Made by a program: the position numbers and the translations under genes
Notes under the pieces: generated by a model
Database searches by the model: none
What the model saw: only the letters and a program-made list of their open reading frames with translations
What the model was told of the DNA's origin: nothing
NCBI GenBank assembly: GCA_016201085.1
Contig: JACQDO010000122.1
Coordinates: 1 to 15,702, forward strand
Source of the DNA: Hyphomicrobiales bacterium
Lineage (GTDB): Bacteria; Pseudomonadota; Alphaproteobacteria; Rhizobiales; Xanthobacteraceae
Length of the DNA stretch: 15,702 bases
Direction: 5' to 3'
Part shown: positions 1-7,510 of the stretch, one piece after another
Layout of the letters: every line of letters starts with the position of its first letter
Numbering within the stretch: the first letter of the stretch is position 1

Positions 1-224
1 CCGAGCGGAGGCGAAGCCGAGCGAGGGCGGGTGAGTGGTCTGCGTCCGCGTCAAGCTCCGACCCCTCACCCGGCTCGCGCTCGCTGTCGCACACGCAGTC
101 AAGCTTGCGCAGACTGCGTAAACTTGTCTGCGATGCGATCCACCCTCTCCCGCAAGGGGAGAGGGGAAAGAGAGCCTGCCGTTCGCCAATTGCCTCAAGA
201 CGGCAAGCGGCCTAGATAATCCCA
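1..224. repeat. intergenic repeat sequence with stem-loops, left edge
   Basis: I see no convincing gene here. A perfect 9-bp stem, CCCTCTCCC at 143-151 and GGGAGAGGG at 157-165, has a GCAAG loop. Farther left, CGCAGTC (94-100) is mirrored by GACTGCG (112-118). The 'CCCCTCACCCGGCTCGCGC' stretch at 62-80 followed by the CTCTCCC hairpin resembles dispersed intergenic repeats common in Bradyrhizobium-type genomes; that family assignment is from memory, not a search. The short open frame at 31-219 is arginine/proline-rich and looks like noise. Confidence 0.55.
190..218 (+). promoter_or_regulatory. candidate promoter of the histone-deacetylase-like gene
   Basis: TTGCCT (190-195) and TAGATA (213-218) form a sigma-70-like pair with a 17-bp spacer. 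The -10 hexamer ends 7 bases before the ATG at 225, so the expected start of transcription falls on or beside the start codon. No Shine-Dalgarno lies upstream of that ATG. Both facts fit a leaderless mRNA. Matches to consensus are partial, so this is an inference. Confidence 0.35.
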
Positions 225-1154
225 ATGTCCACTTTGCTCATCTCCCACCCCGCCTGCCTCAATCACGAGAATGGCCTCGGCCATCCCGAGCGGCCGGACC
301 GGCTGCGCGCCATCGAGCAGGCGCTGGAGGACGAGCGCTTCCAGACCCTGGCGCGCGAGCAGGCGCCGCTGGCCGACCACGAGATCGTGGCGCTCTGCCA
401 TCCCATGGAATATGTCGAGGCGATCCGCGAGGCGGCGCCGTCGGACGGCATGGTGCGGCTGGACGCCGACACCTCGATGTCGCCGGGCAGCTTCGAGGCA
501 GCATTGCGCGCCGTCGGCGGCGGCATGCTGGCGGTCGACGAAGTGATGAACCAGAAGGCGTCGAACGCCTTCGTCGCCGTGCGCCCGCCCGGCCATCACG
601 CCGAGACCGCGCGGCCGATGGGCTTCTGCCTGTTCAACAACGCGGCGATCGCGGCGCGCTACGCGCAGAAACGCTTCGGCGTCGAGCGCGTATCAATCGT
701 CGATTTCGACGTGCATCACGGCAACGGCTCGCAGGACATCTTCTGGGCGGATAAATCGGTCATGTATTGCTCGACGCACGAGATGCCGCTCTATCCCGGC
801 ACCGGCGCGGTGGGCGAGAGCGGCGAGCACAACACCATCGTCAACGCGCCGCTGTCGGCCGGCGACGGCGGCGATGCCTTCCGCGAGGCCTTCGAGACCG
901 TGATCCTGCCGCGCCTGCGCGCCTTCAAGCCGGATCTGCTGGTGATCTCGGCCGGCTTCGACGCCCACACGCGTGACCCGCTGGCCAATCTCAATCTGGT
1001 GGAAGCCGACTACAGTTGGGTCACCAAGAAGCTGATGGAGATCGCGGACGCCAGCGCGCAAGGCCGCATCGTCTCGCTGCTGGAAGGCGGCTACGATTTG
1101 CAGGGCCTGTCGCGCTCGGTCGCCGCGCACGTCACCGCGCTAATGCGTGGGTGA
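225..1154 (+). CDS. histone deacetylase family protein (acetylpolyamine amidohydrolase / AcuC-like)
   Basis: Zinc-dependent amidohydrolase of the class II histone deacetylase superfamily, 309 aa, the normal length for bacterial single-domain members. The active site is intact: PPGHH at 121-125 (H124/H125 charge relay), DFDVHHGNG at 160-168 with zinc ligands D162 and H164, third ligand D246 in SAGFDAH, and the transition-state tyrosine Y290 in LEGGY. Bacterial relatives remove acetyl groups from small amines such as acetylpolyamines or from acetyl-lysine; the substrate cannot be read from sequence. No signal peptide, so cytoplasmic. The ATG at 225 gives the family-typical N-terminus (MSTLLISHPACLNHENGLGHPE, split here as start plus GHPERPDRL at 19-27). 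It has no Shine-Dalgarno and may be leaderless. It stops 3 bases before a cloverleaf repeat and converges with an SDR gene. Confidence 0.92.
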   Translation: MSTLLISHPACLNHENGLGHPERPDRLRAIEQALEDERFQTLAREQAPLADHEIVALCHPMEYVEAIREAAPSDGMVRLDADTSMSPGSFEAALRAVGGGMLAVDEVMNQKASNAFVAVRPPGHHAETARPMGFCLFNNAAIAARYAQKRFGVERVSIVDFDVHHGNGSQDIFWADKSVMYCSTHEMPLYPGTGAVGESGEHNTIVNAPLSAGDGGDAFREAFETVILPRLRAFKPDLLVISAGFDAHTRDPLANLNLVEADYSWVTKKLMEIADASAQGRIVSLLEGGYDLQGLSRSVAAHVTALMRG

Positions 1155-1157
1155 TTT

Positions 1158-1274
1158 TCGTCATTCCGGGACGCGCCGAAGGCGCGGGCCCGGAATCCAG
1201 GGACACACAATGGGCGATCGGTTTTGGCTCTGGATTCCGGGTTCGCTCGTTTCACTCGCGCCCCGGAATGACGA
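1158..1274. repeat. cloverleaf-type intergenic repeat, copy 1 (117 bp)
   Basis: Perfect 13-bp terminal inverted repeats: TCGTCATTCCGGG at 1158-1170 and CCCGGAATGACGA at 1262-1274. Inside are a 6-bp hairpin with GAA loop (CGCGCC 1172-1177, GGCGCG 1181-1186) and a perfect 12-bp stem (CCCGGAATCCAG 1189-1200, CTGGATTCCGGG 1230-1241). It fills the whole space between two convergent stop codons. Related copies lie at 9634-9740 and, decayed, at 12026-12127. It has no coding capacity, so it resembles a REP/MITE-like non-autonomous element. Confidence 0.85.
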
Positions 1275-1275
1275 G

Positions 1276-2001
1276 TTAGCGCGCCGTCAGCCCACCATCG
1301 ATCGGCAGATCGGCGCCGGTGATGAAGGCGGCCGCATCCGACAGCAGATAAACGCAAAGGCCGGCCACTTCCGCCGGCTGGCCGAGCCGGGCGAGCGGAA
1401 TGTCGAGGGTCAGCTTGTGCTTCACCGCCTGGGCATCGCGCGTACCGCTGGCGATGTCGTCCACCATCGGGCCCTCGACGAAAGCCGGGCACACGGCGTT
1501 GCAGCGCACCGGCGGCTGGTAGCGCGCGCCATGCAGCGCCACCGACTTGGAGAGCATCGATACGCCGCCCTTCGAGGCGCTGTAGGCGGCCAGATTGGCG
1601 CTGCCGACCATGCCTAACACGGAGGACAGATTGACGATCGCGCCGCCCTTTTTTCGCAGCAGCGCGAACATGTGCTTGCAGCCGAGGAAGGTGCCGTCGA
1701 GATTGACCGACAGCACGCGCCGCCAGGCGGCGAAGTCGGTCTTCTCGATACTGCCGACCGCGGCAATGCCGGCGGCGTTCACCAGCCCGTCGAGCCGGCC
1801 GTGCTGGCGCTCGATGTCGGCGGCCAGGCGCAGCCAGCCGGCTTCCGCGGTCACGTCGAGCGCGACATCGATGCCTTTGCCGGCGGCCAGATCGGTGGCG
1901 ATGGCGCGGCCGCCAGCCTGTTTCACCGCCGTTACCACCGCACCGCCGATGGCGCCCGCCGCGCCCGTAACCAAGATTACTTTTTCCTTGAGATCGGCCA
2001 T
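1276..2001 (-). CDS. SDR family NAD(P)-dependent oxidoreductase
   Basis: Classical short-chain dehydrogenase/reductase, 241 aa, one Rossmann domain. Visible motifs: nucleotide-binding TGAAGAIG (12-19), with Ala instead of the usual middle Gly at residue 17; D37 after the second strand, favouring NAD(H) over NADP(H); NAAG (75-78); and the catalytic set N100, S127, Y140 and K144 (YSASK). The C-terminal 'GADLPIDGG' is typical of 3-hydroxyacyl / secondary-alcohol dehydrogenases. The substrate cannot be deduced. ATG at 2001 puts the glycine-rich motif at the usual distance; the Shine-Dalgarno is weak. It is divergent from the next SDR across a palindromic repeat, and convergent with the histone-deacetylase-like gene, with only a repeat between them. 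Confidence 0.9.
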   Translation of the reverse strand: MADLKEKVILVTGAAGAIGGAVVTAVKQAGGRAIATDLAAGKGIDVALDVTAEAGWLRLAADIERQHGRLDGLVNAAGIAAVGSIEKTDFAAWRRVLSVNLDGTFLGCKHMFALLRKKGGAIVNLSSVLGMVGSANLAAYSASKGGVSMLSKSVALHGARYQPPVRCNAVCPAFVEGPMVDDIASGTRDAQAVKHKLTLDIPLARLGQPAEVAGLCVYLLSDAAAFITGADLPIDGGLTAR

Positions 2002-2050
2002 TGATGTCCGCTATCCCCACTCCCGTTGCCGCGCTAAGCTTTTTTGCGTT

Positions 2051-2099
2051 GCGCATGATCTTATCCGAAAACCGGTTCCCACTTTTCGGGATCATGCGC
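2051..2099. repeat. 49-bp palindromic intergenic repeat, copy 1
   Basis: Outer arms GCGCATGATC (2051-2060) and GATCATGCGC (2090-2099) are perfectly complementary. Inner arms CCGAAAA and TTTTCGG flank a CCGGTTCCCAC core. The copy at 14156-14204 matches at 48 of 49 positions (TTAT here, TTTT there), and the similarity continues leftward into a T6-G-Y-GTT tract. This copy sits in the divergent promoter region between two SDR genes. Near-identical palindromes are dispersed through Rhizobiales genomes (RIME-like elements; recalled, not searched). Confidence 0.85.
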
Positions 2100-2122
2100 C
2101 AATATCGAGTATTCGCGGCAAG

Positions 2123-2914
2123 ATGTCACCCATGCAGCCCGTGTGTCTGATCACCGGCGCATCCGCCGGTATCGGCGCGGCGCTCGCTCGCGAATTCGCG
2201 GCGCACGGCCATGCGCTGGTCATCGCCGCGCGCCGCCAGGCCGAGCTCGATCGCTTGGCCGCCGAGATCGCGGCGGCCGGACATGCCCGCCCGCATGTCA
2301 TGACCGCCGACCTGGGCGCGGCGGACGGGCCGGAGCTGCTGGCGCAGGCCATGCAGGCCGCCGGGCTGGAGCCGTCGATCGTGGTCAACAATGCCGGCTT
2401 CGGACTGCTGGGCGAGGCGGCCGAACTCGACCGCGCCCGGCAGCTCGCCATGATCGACCTCAACATCCGCGCGCTCACCGAGCTGTCGCTGCGCTTTCTG
2501 GATAGCATCAGGCGGCACCGCGGCGGCATCCTCAATGTCGCGTCCATCGCCGGCTTCCTGCCCGGCCCCGGCATGGCGGTCTATCACGCCAGCAAGGCCT
2601 ACGTGGTTTCCTTCAGCGAGGCGCTGCATGCGGAATTGCAGGCCGAGGGCGTGCGGGTCTGCGCGCTCTGCCCGGGGCCGGTGGCGACCGAATTATTCGC
2701 ACGCGCCGGCATTCCGCATGATTATTTCCCCGACTACCTCTACCGCTCGGCGGAACGGGTGGCGCGGGAGGGTTACCACGGCTTCATGGCCGGCCGACGC
2801 GTGGTGGTGCCAGGCCTGCCCAACCGCATCATGACTTTGATGCCGCGTTTTTTGCCGCGTGAACCGGTGCTGGCGATGATGCAGCGGCGCTGGATGCGCA
2901 AACGCCGCACTTGA
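2123..2914 (+). CDS. SDR family oxidoreductase (DltE / YqjQ-like)
   Basis: Classical short-chain dehydrogenase/reductase, 263 aa from ATG 2123. Motifs: TGASAGIG (11-18), RR at 37-38 after the second strand suggesting NADP(H), NNAG (89-92), N114, catalytic S141, Y154 and K158 (YHASK), then CPGPVATE (183-190). The C-terminal extension, GRRVVVPG followed by a basic tail MRKRRT, is typical of the DltE-like branch, which is mostly functionally unassigned. The open frame continues far upstream, but that stretch is antisense to the neighbouring SDR and crosses the palindrome, so I reject it. ATG 2132, three codons downstream, is an equally possible start; neither has a strong Shine-Dalgarno. xseB follows after 67 bases. 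Confidence 0.87.
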   Translation: MSPMQPVCLITGASAGIGAALAREFAAHGHALVIAARRQAELDRLAAEIAAAGHARPHVMTADLGAADGPELLAQAMQAAGLEPSIVVNNAGFGLLGEAAELDRARQLAMIDLNIRALTELSLRFLDSIRRHRGGILNVASIAGFLPGPGMAVYHASKAYVVSFSEALHAELQAEGVRVCALCPGPVATELFARAGIPHDYFPDYLYRSAERVAREGYHGFMAGRRVVVPGLPNRIMTLMPRFLPREPVLAMMQRRWMRKRRT

Positions 2915-2981
2915 ATGGCTTTCGCCCCCCTGCCCTGCCGGCATAGGATGCCCCGCACGAATCTCTGCCCGGGAACCTGAT

Positions 2982-3233
2982 ATGGCCGAAGCCACCAACG
3001 CCGACGTCAAGAAGCTGCCCTTCGAACGGGCGATCGATGAACTGGAAACGATCGTCAAGCGGCTGGAGGAAGGCAAGGTGCCGCTCGAGGAGTCGGTGGC
3101 AATCTATGAGCGCGGCGAGGCGCTCAAGAAGCGTTGCGAGGAGCTGCTGCGCCAGGCGGAGGCGCGGGTGGAAAAGATCACGCTCGACGCTTCCGGCAAG
3201 CCGACCGGCAGCGAGCCGCTCGACGTCGATTGA
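2982..3233 (+). CDS. xseB: exodeoxyribonuclease VII small subunit
   Basis: Small subunit of exonuclease VII, which together with several XseB copies and one XseA degrades single-stranded DNA to oligonucleotides in repair. The 83-aa length is typical. The family pattern is complete: [13 protein letters not shown] (13-25), [12 protein letters not shown] (27-38), [24 protein letters not shown] (split around residues 42-65). These residues form a predicted helical hairpin rich in Leu and Glu. ATG 2982 gives the expected short acidic N-terminus. The TGA stop shares its last base with the ATG of the membrane hydrolase (TGATG, 3231-3235), implying translational coupling. The large subunit xseA is not in the window. 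Confidence 0.95.
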   Translation: MAEATNADVKKLPFERAIDELETIVKRLEEGKVPLEESVAIYERGEALKKRCEELLRQAEARVEKITLDASGKPTGSEPLDVD

Positions 3234-4474
3234 TGGCGCCCGTGCAGGTCCACCGCCGGCTCATCGTCTATGTGCAGGGCTACGACCCGCGCGGCCTGCA
3301 CGAATATTACCCGATGTTCCGGCGCGAATGGCGCCGCACCTGCGAGCTCTACGGGCTCACCGGAACCATCGGCCGGCCGCAAGACGATCCGCGGCACTTC
3401 ACCACAAGCTGGGACATCGCCACCAATGGCGACGGCTGGCAGGTGGAGACGCGCTATCTGTTCCTGCGCTGGGAAGACATCATCCGCCGGGATTTCGCGC
3501 GCCCGGTCTGGTGGAAAATCTTGCACATGTATCTGAACATGGGCGCCCTGCTGGCGAACGGCGTCGCGTTCCGCATCCTGCGCGCGCATTGGCGCTTCGG
3601 ATGCTTCCTGCTTTATCCCTTCGTGCTGATGACTCTGTTTCTGCTGCTGGGCTCCATCTTTGGCGCGCTGTGCATAACGCTGGTCGCCGTGCTCGGCGCG
3701 CCGGCGCTGGTGGCAAAGATCGTCGGCGTGGTGACCGGGCTCGGCGCCTTCGCTTCCATGCTCTGGCTCACCGAGCCGCAAACCTACCTGCTCTATCTCT
3801 GCGACGACGGCGTCTCCACCTATCAGTTCGCCCACCGCCAGCGGCCGGACTGGGAGGCGCGCATGGAAATCTTCGCCGGCGAAGTGGCCGACGCGGTGCG
3901 CGCCAGCAAGGCCGACGAGGTCGTGATCGTGGGCCACAGTTCCGGCTCGTTCCTCGCCGTCGACGTGCTCGACCGCGCGCTCGCCCGCGATCCGCAACTG
4001 GGCAAGCACGGTCCGCGCGTGCGGCTGCTCACCGTCGGCGCCAATCTGCCGATCGTCGGCTTCCACGCGCCGGCGCAATGGTTCCGCGACCGGCTGGCCC
4101 GGCTGGCGGTGGCGCCCGATATCGATTGGGTCGACTACCAGTCGCGCCACGACATCATGAATTTCTGGCCGTTTGATCCGATCGCCGGTCACGGCATCGC
4201 GCTGGAAGCGGATGAGCGGCGAAATCCGCACGTGGTCGCCATTAGCTTCCGTGACCTCTGGATCCCCGGCGACTTCGGCCGCCGCCGTTGGCGCTTTTTT
4301 AAGGCCCATTTCCAGTTCCTGCTGGCCAATGAGCGGCTGGGTGCGGCCTATGATTATTACCTGATCTGCTGCGGCCCGCTCGATCTGCTCAGCCGCGCGC
4401 TGAAGCCGCTGGAGGCGATTGCCGCCATGGCGCCAAAAACGGGCCTCGATCGCGCCGCATCGACCGCGGGTTGA
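3233..4474 (+). CDS. integral-membrane alpha/beta-hydrolase-like protein of unknown substrate
   Basis: 413 aa; I do not recognise a named family. It starts with a beta strand and loop (RLIVYVQGYDPRG, 9-21) like the first strand of alpha/beta hydrolases. Two long hydrophobic stretches at about 122-155 and 157-178 look like membrane helices. A nucleophile elbow follows, VVIVGHSSGSF (230-240), with candidate nucleophile S236. Possible triad partners are D307 or D315 and H359; this is a guess from position. The last third is soluble and Trp/Arg-rich. ATG 3233 overlaps the xseB stop by one base. The gene sits between xseB and dxs, where E. coli and many other bacteria carry ispA. It shows no prenyl-synthase DDxxD motif, so it is not a divergent IspA. 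Most likely a lipid- or ester-active membrane hydrolase. Confidence 0.8.
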   Translation: MAPVQVHRRLIVYVQGYDPRGLHEYYPMFRREWRRTCELYGLTGTIGRPQDDPRHFTTSWDIATNGDGWQVETRYLFLRWEDIIRRDFARPVWWKILHMYLNMGALLANGVAFRILRAHWRFGCFLLYPFVLMTLFLLLGSIFGALCITLVAVLGAPALVAKIVGVVTGLGAFASMLWLTEPQTYLLYLCDDGVSTYQFAHRQRPDWEARMEIFAGEVADAVRASKADEVVIVGHSSGSFLAVDVLDRALARDPQLGKHGPRVRLLTVGANLPIVGFHAPAQWFRDRLARLAVAPDIDWVDYQSRHDIMNFWPFDPIAGHGIALEADERRNPHVVAISFRDLWIPGDFGRRRWRFFKAHFQFLLANERLGAAYDYYLICCGPLDLLSRALKPLEAIAAMAPKTGLDRAASTAG

Positions 4475-4549
4475 ATTGCCCGCCCCGGCACATCTGGTGT
4501 AAGCCTGCCTGGATTGCCTATCCGGCCCAAAGCCGGCCCGGTCTGTCTT

Positions 4550-4553
4550 GGAG
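4550..4553 (+). promoter_or_regulatory. Shine-Dalgarno GGAG for dxs (fixes the GTG start)
   Basis: GGAG ends five bases before GTG 4559. It supports that codon over the in-frame ATGs at 4514 (too long) and 4583 (short). Confidence 0.6.
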
Positions 4554-4558
4554 TTGCC

Positions 4559-6481
4559 GTGCCCGAGAACTCGAAAACACCCATGCTCGACCGCGTTCGC
4601 CTGCCGAGCGACCTGAAGAACCTGTCGGCCGAGCAGCTCAAGCAACTGGCCGACGAGTTGCGCTGGGAGTTGATCGACGCGGTCGCCAAGACCGGCGGCC
4701 ATCTTGGCGCCGGCCTCGGCGTGGTCGAACTGACCGTGGCGCTGCACTCCGTCTTCGACACCCCGGCCGACCGGCTGATCTGGGATGTCGGCCATCAGAG
4801 CTATCCGCACAAGATCCTGACCGGCCGGCGCGACCGCATCCGCACGCTGCGCCAGGGTGGCGGCCTGTCCGGCTTCACCAAGCGCGCCGAGAGCGAATAC
4901 GACCCGTTCGGCGCGGCGCATTCTTCCACTTCGATCTCCGCCGGTCTCGGCATGGCGGTGGCGCGCGATCTCGCCGGTCGCAAGAACAACGTCATCGCCG
5001 TCATCGGCGACGGCGCCATGTCGGCCGGCATGGCCTACGAGGCGATGAACAATGCGGGCGCGCGCAACGAGCGGCTGATCGTCATCCTCAACGACAACGA
5101 CATGTCGATCGCGCCACCGGTCGGCGCCATGTCGGCCTATCTGGCGCGGCTCGGCTCCGGCCACACCTATCTGAAGCTGCGCGACGTCGGCAAGCAGCTC
5201 ACCCATCATCTGCCCAAGCGGCTGGATCGCGCCATCACCCGCGCTATCGAACACGCGCGCACTTACGTCACCGGCGGTACGCTGTTCGAGGAACTCGGCT
5301 TCTATTACATCGGGCCGATCGACGGTCATAACCTCGATCATCTGCTGCCGGTGCTGCGCAACGTGCGCGATGCCGAGATCGGGCCGATCCTGGTGCACGT
5401 GGTCACCCAGAAGGGCAAAGGCTATGGGCCGGCGGAAACCTCGGCCGACAAATATCATGGCGTGGTCAAGTTCGACGTCGCCACCGGCACGCAGGCAAAA
5501 TCCAAGGGCGGCGCGCCGCAATACACCAAGGTTTTCGCCGAGTCGCTGATCAAGGAAGCACGCAAGGACGACAAGATCGTCGCCATCACCGCGGCGATGC
5601 CGTCCGGCACCGGACTCGATTTGTTCGAGAGTGAGTTTCCCAAACGCTTCTTCGATGTCGGCATCGCCGAACAGCACGCGGTGACATTTGCCGCAGGTCT
5701 GGCCGCCGAGGGCTTCAAGCCGTTCGCCACCATCTATTCGACCTTCCTACAGCGCGCCTACGATCAGGTGGTGCACGACGTCGCCATCCAGAAACTGCCG
5801 GTACGTTTCGCCATCGATCGCGCCGGTCTGGTCGGCGCCGACGGGCCGACCCATGCCGGCGCCTTCGACGTCGCCTATCTCGGCTGCCTGCCCGGCTTCG
5901 TGCTGATGGCGGCGGCCGACGAAGCCGAACTGGTCAACATGGTGGCGACGCAAGTGGCCATCGACGACCGGCCGTCGGCATTGCGCTATCCGCGCGGCGA
6001 AGGCCTCGGCGTGCCGATGCCGGCGCAAGGCCAGCCGCTGGAGATCGGCAAGGGCCGTATCCTGCGCGAAGGCCACAAGGTGGCGCTGCTGTCCTTCGGC
6101 GGACGGCTGGGCGAATGCCTGAAGGCGGCCGACGAACTGGCCGCGCTTGGTCTATCGACCACGGTCGCCGATGCGCGTTTTGCCAAGCCTTTGGACACCG
6201 ACCTGCTGCTGCGGCTGGCGCGCGAGCACGAGGTGCTGGTCACCATCGAGGAAGGCTCGGTCGGCGGCTTCGGCGCCTATGTGCTGCAGGCGCTGGCCGA
6301 CAGCGGTGTGCTCGATGCCGGCTGCAAGATCCGCTGCATGGTATTGCCGGATGTCTTCATCGACCAGGACTCGCCGGCGGCGATGTATGCCAAGGCCGGG
6401 CTCGACGCCAAGGGTATCGTCACCCGCGTGTTTGAGGCGCTCGACAAGGACGCCGCCGCCGAAACGGTGAAGCTGGCCTGA
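4559..6481 (+). CDS. dxs: 1-deoxy-D-xylulose-5-phosphate synthase
   Basis: Thiamine-diphosphate enzyme condensing pyruvate and glyceraldehyde 3-phosphate to 1-deoxy-D-xylulose 5-phosphate, the entry step of the MEP isoprenoid pathway; DXP also feeds thiamine and pyridoxal synthesis. 640 aa, the usual length. Visible features: H48 and H79 of the active site, the TPP motif from GDGAMSAG (150-157) to NDND (178-181), catalytic E371 in [13 protein letters not shown], the pyrimidine-domain [15 protein letters not shown] (410-424), and a C-terminal transketolase domain from about 500. The GTG start gives [13 protein letters not shown], matching rhizobial Dxs N-termini, and has a GGAG Shine-Dalgarno. 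It lies 84 bases after the membrane hydrolase, on the same strand. Its stop is one base from the stop of the convergent DUF6496-like gene. Confidence 0.97.
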   Translation: MPENSKTPMLDRVRLPSDLKNLSAEQLKQLADELRWELIDAVAKTGGHLGAGLGVVELTVALHSVFDTPADRLIWDVGHQSYPHKILTGRRDRIRTLRQGGGLSGFTKRAESEYDPFGAAHSSTSISAGLGMAVARDLAGRKNNVIAVIGDGAMSAGMAYEAMNNAGARNERLIVILNDNDMSIAPPVGAMSAYLARLGSGHTYLKLRDVGKQLTHHLPKRLDRAITRAIEHARTYVTGGTLFEELGFYYIGPIDGHNLDHLLPVLRNVRDAEIGPILVHVVTQKGKGYGPAETSADKYHGVVKFDVATGTQAKSKGGAPQYTKVFAESLIKEARKDDKIVAITAAMPSGTGLDLFESEFPKRFFDVGIAEQHAVTFAAGLAAEGFKPFATIYSTFLQRAYDQVVHDVAIQKLPVRFAIDRAGLVGADGPTHAGAFDVAYLGCLPGFVLMAAADEAELVNMVATQVAIDDRPSALRYPRGEGLGVPMPAQGQPLEIGKGRILREGHKVALLSFGGRLGECLKAADELAALGLSTTVADARFAKPLDTDLLLRLAREHEVLVTIEEGSVGGFGAYVLQALADSGVLDAGCKIRCMVLPDVFIDQDSPAAMYAKAGLDAKGIVTRVFEALDKDAAAETVKLA

Positions 6482-6482
6482 G

Positions 6483-6671
6483 CTACCGCCGTTTCTTGCG
6501 CTTCGGGACCTTCTTGCCCTTCTTGCGCGCTTCCGACAGGCCGATGGCAATGGCCTGCTTGCGGCTCTTGACCGTCTTGCCGCTGCGGCCGCTCTTGAGC
6601 GTGCCTTTGTTGCGTTTGCGCATGGCGCGTTCGACATCTTTCGAAGCGCCTTTGGAATACTTGCGAGCCAT
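6483..6671 (-). CDS. small, highly basic DUF6496-type protein
   Basis: 62 aa, of which 26 are Lys or Arg. The sequence MARKYSKGASKDVERAM, then GTLKSGRSGKTVKSRKQAIA (23-42), then IGLSEARKKG (43-52) and a basic tail fits small proteins I recall under DUF6496 in proteobacteria. The composition suggests a nucleic-acid-binding role, but no function is established to my knowledge. The start is well supported: AGGGAGG (6677-6683 on the complement) lies five bases before ATG 6671. The gene is tail to tail with dxs, the stops being separated by a single base, and divergent from tlyA with about 100 bases between start codons. Confidence 0.85.
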   Translation of the reverse strand: MARKYSKGASKDVERAMRKRNKGTLKSGRSGKTVKSRKQAIAIGLSEARKKGKKVPKRKKRR

Positions 6672-6772
6672 AATGGCCTCCCTGATAGTCAGACAAATTG
6701 GCTCCGTCGCATAACAAATCGGCATGCAACTTGTTCCGACTCCTTGCCTCAGTATCCGCGGATATCGATGAG

Positions 6773-7510
6773 ATGAATACCCCATCCCGCCTTCGCATCG
6801 ATCGTCTGCTGGTCGAGCGCGGCCTGTTCGAAAGCCGCGCCAAGGCGCAGGCCGCGATCGAAGCCGGGCTGGTGCATGCCGGCGACGTGCTGGTGCGCAA
6901 GGCCTCGGAGGAGATCGCGCTCGACGCACCGCTGCGCGCCACGCCGGCACATCCTTATGTCTCGCGCGGCGGGCTGAAGCTCAAGGCCGCGCTGGAGCAT
7001 TTCGGCTTCGACCCGAAGGGCCGCATCTGCCTCGATGTCGGCGCCTGCACCGGCGGCTTCACGCAGGTGCTGCTGGAGCGGGGCGCTAAGCGCGTCATCG
7101 CCGTCGATGTCGGACGCGGGCAACTGCACGAGAGCCTGCGCGCGCGGCCGGAGGTGGTGTCGCTGGAGGAAACCGATATCCGAACTCTCTCCCCTGCCCT
7201 TCTCGGCGAAGCGCCGGACCTGGTGGTGATCGACGTCAGCTTCATTTCGCTCAAGCAGGTAGCGCCGGCCGCCCTGGCGCTGGCGAAAACGCCGGCACAA
7301 CTGGTGGCACTGATCAAGCCGCAATTCGAAGCCGGCCGCGCGCGCGTGAAGAAAGGCGTTGTGCGCGACACCGCCGTTCACGCCGCGGTCTGTGACGACA
7401 TTGTGGAATTCGTCGCGTCGCTCGGCTGGCGCGTGCTCGGCGTGATCCCCTCGCCGATCCAAGGCGGCGACGGCAATGCCGAATTCCTGCTAGGGGCTGC
7501 GCATGACTGA
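6773..7510 (+). CDS. tlyA: TlyA family rRNA (cytidine-2'-O)-methyltransferase
   Basis: 245 aa: an N-terminal S4 RNA-binding domain (about 7-66, [20 protein letters not shown] as its start) followed by an FtsJ-type SAM methyltransferase (about 80-245). The SAM loop is [11 protein letters not shown] (87-97). K69, D154, K182 and E237 occupy the K-D-K-E positions of FtsJ-type enzymes; the first three have the same numbers as in mycobacterial TlyA as I recall, which supports ATG 6773 over the in-frame ATG at 6698. Mycobacterial TlyA methylates 16S and 23S rRNA and the family was once called hemolysin; the targets here are unproven. The stop overlaps the next gene's start by 8 bases (7503-7510), suggesting coupled translation. 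Confidence 0.93.
   Translation: MNTPSRLRIDRLLVERGLFESRAKAQAAIEAGLVHAGDVLVRKASEEIALDAPLRATPAHPYVSRGGLKLKAALEHFGFDPKGRICLDVGACTGGFTQVLLERGAKRVIAVDVGRGQLHESLRARPEVVSLEETDIRTLSPALLGEAPDLVVIDVSFISLKQVAPAALALAKTPAQLVALIKPQFEAGRARVKKGVVRDTAVHAAVCDDIVEFVASLGWRVLGVIPSPIQGGDGNAEFLLGAAHD

Noticed and set aside
1091..2095. 334-codon - strand frame overlapping the first SDR
   Set aside because: Out of frame with the SDR motifs, Arg-rich and crossing two repeats.
1595..2122. Upstream extension of the second SDR frame
   Set aside because: It is antisense to the first SDR gene and passes through the palindrome; SDR homology starts only at about 2123.
3104..5677. 857-codon open frame on the - strand
   Set aside because: It is antisense to xseB, the hydrolase and dxs, has no recognisable domain and has the His/Arg/Asp-rich composition of a high-G+C shadow frame.
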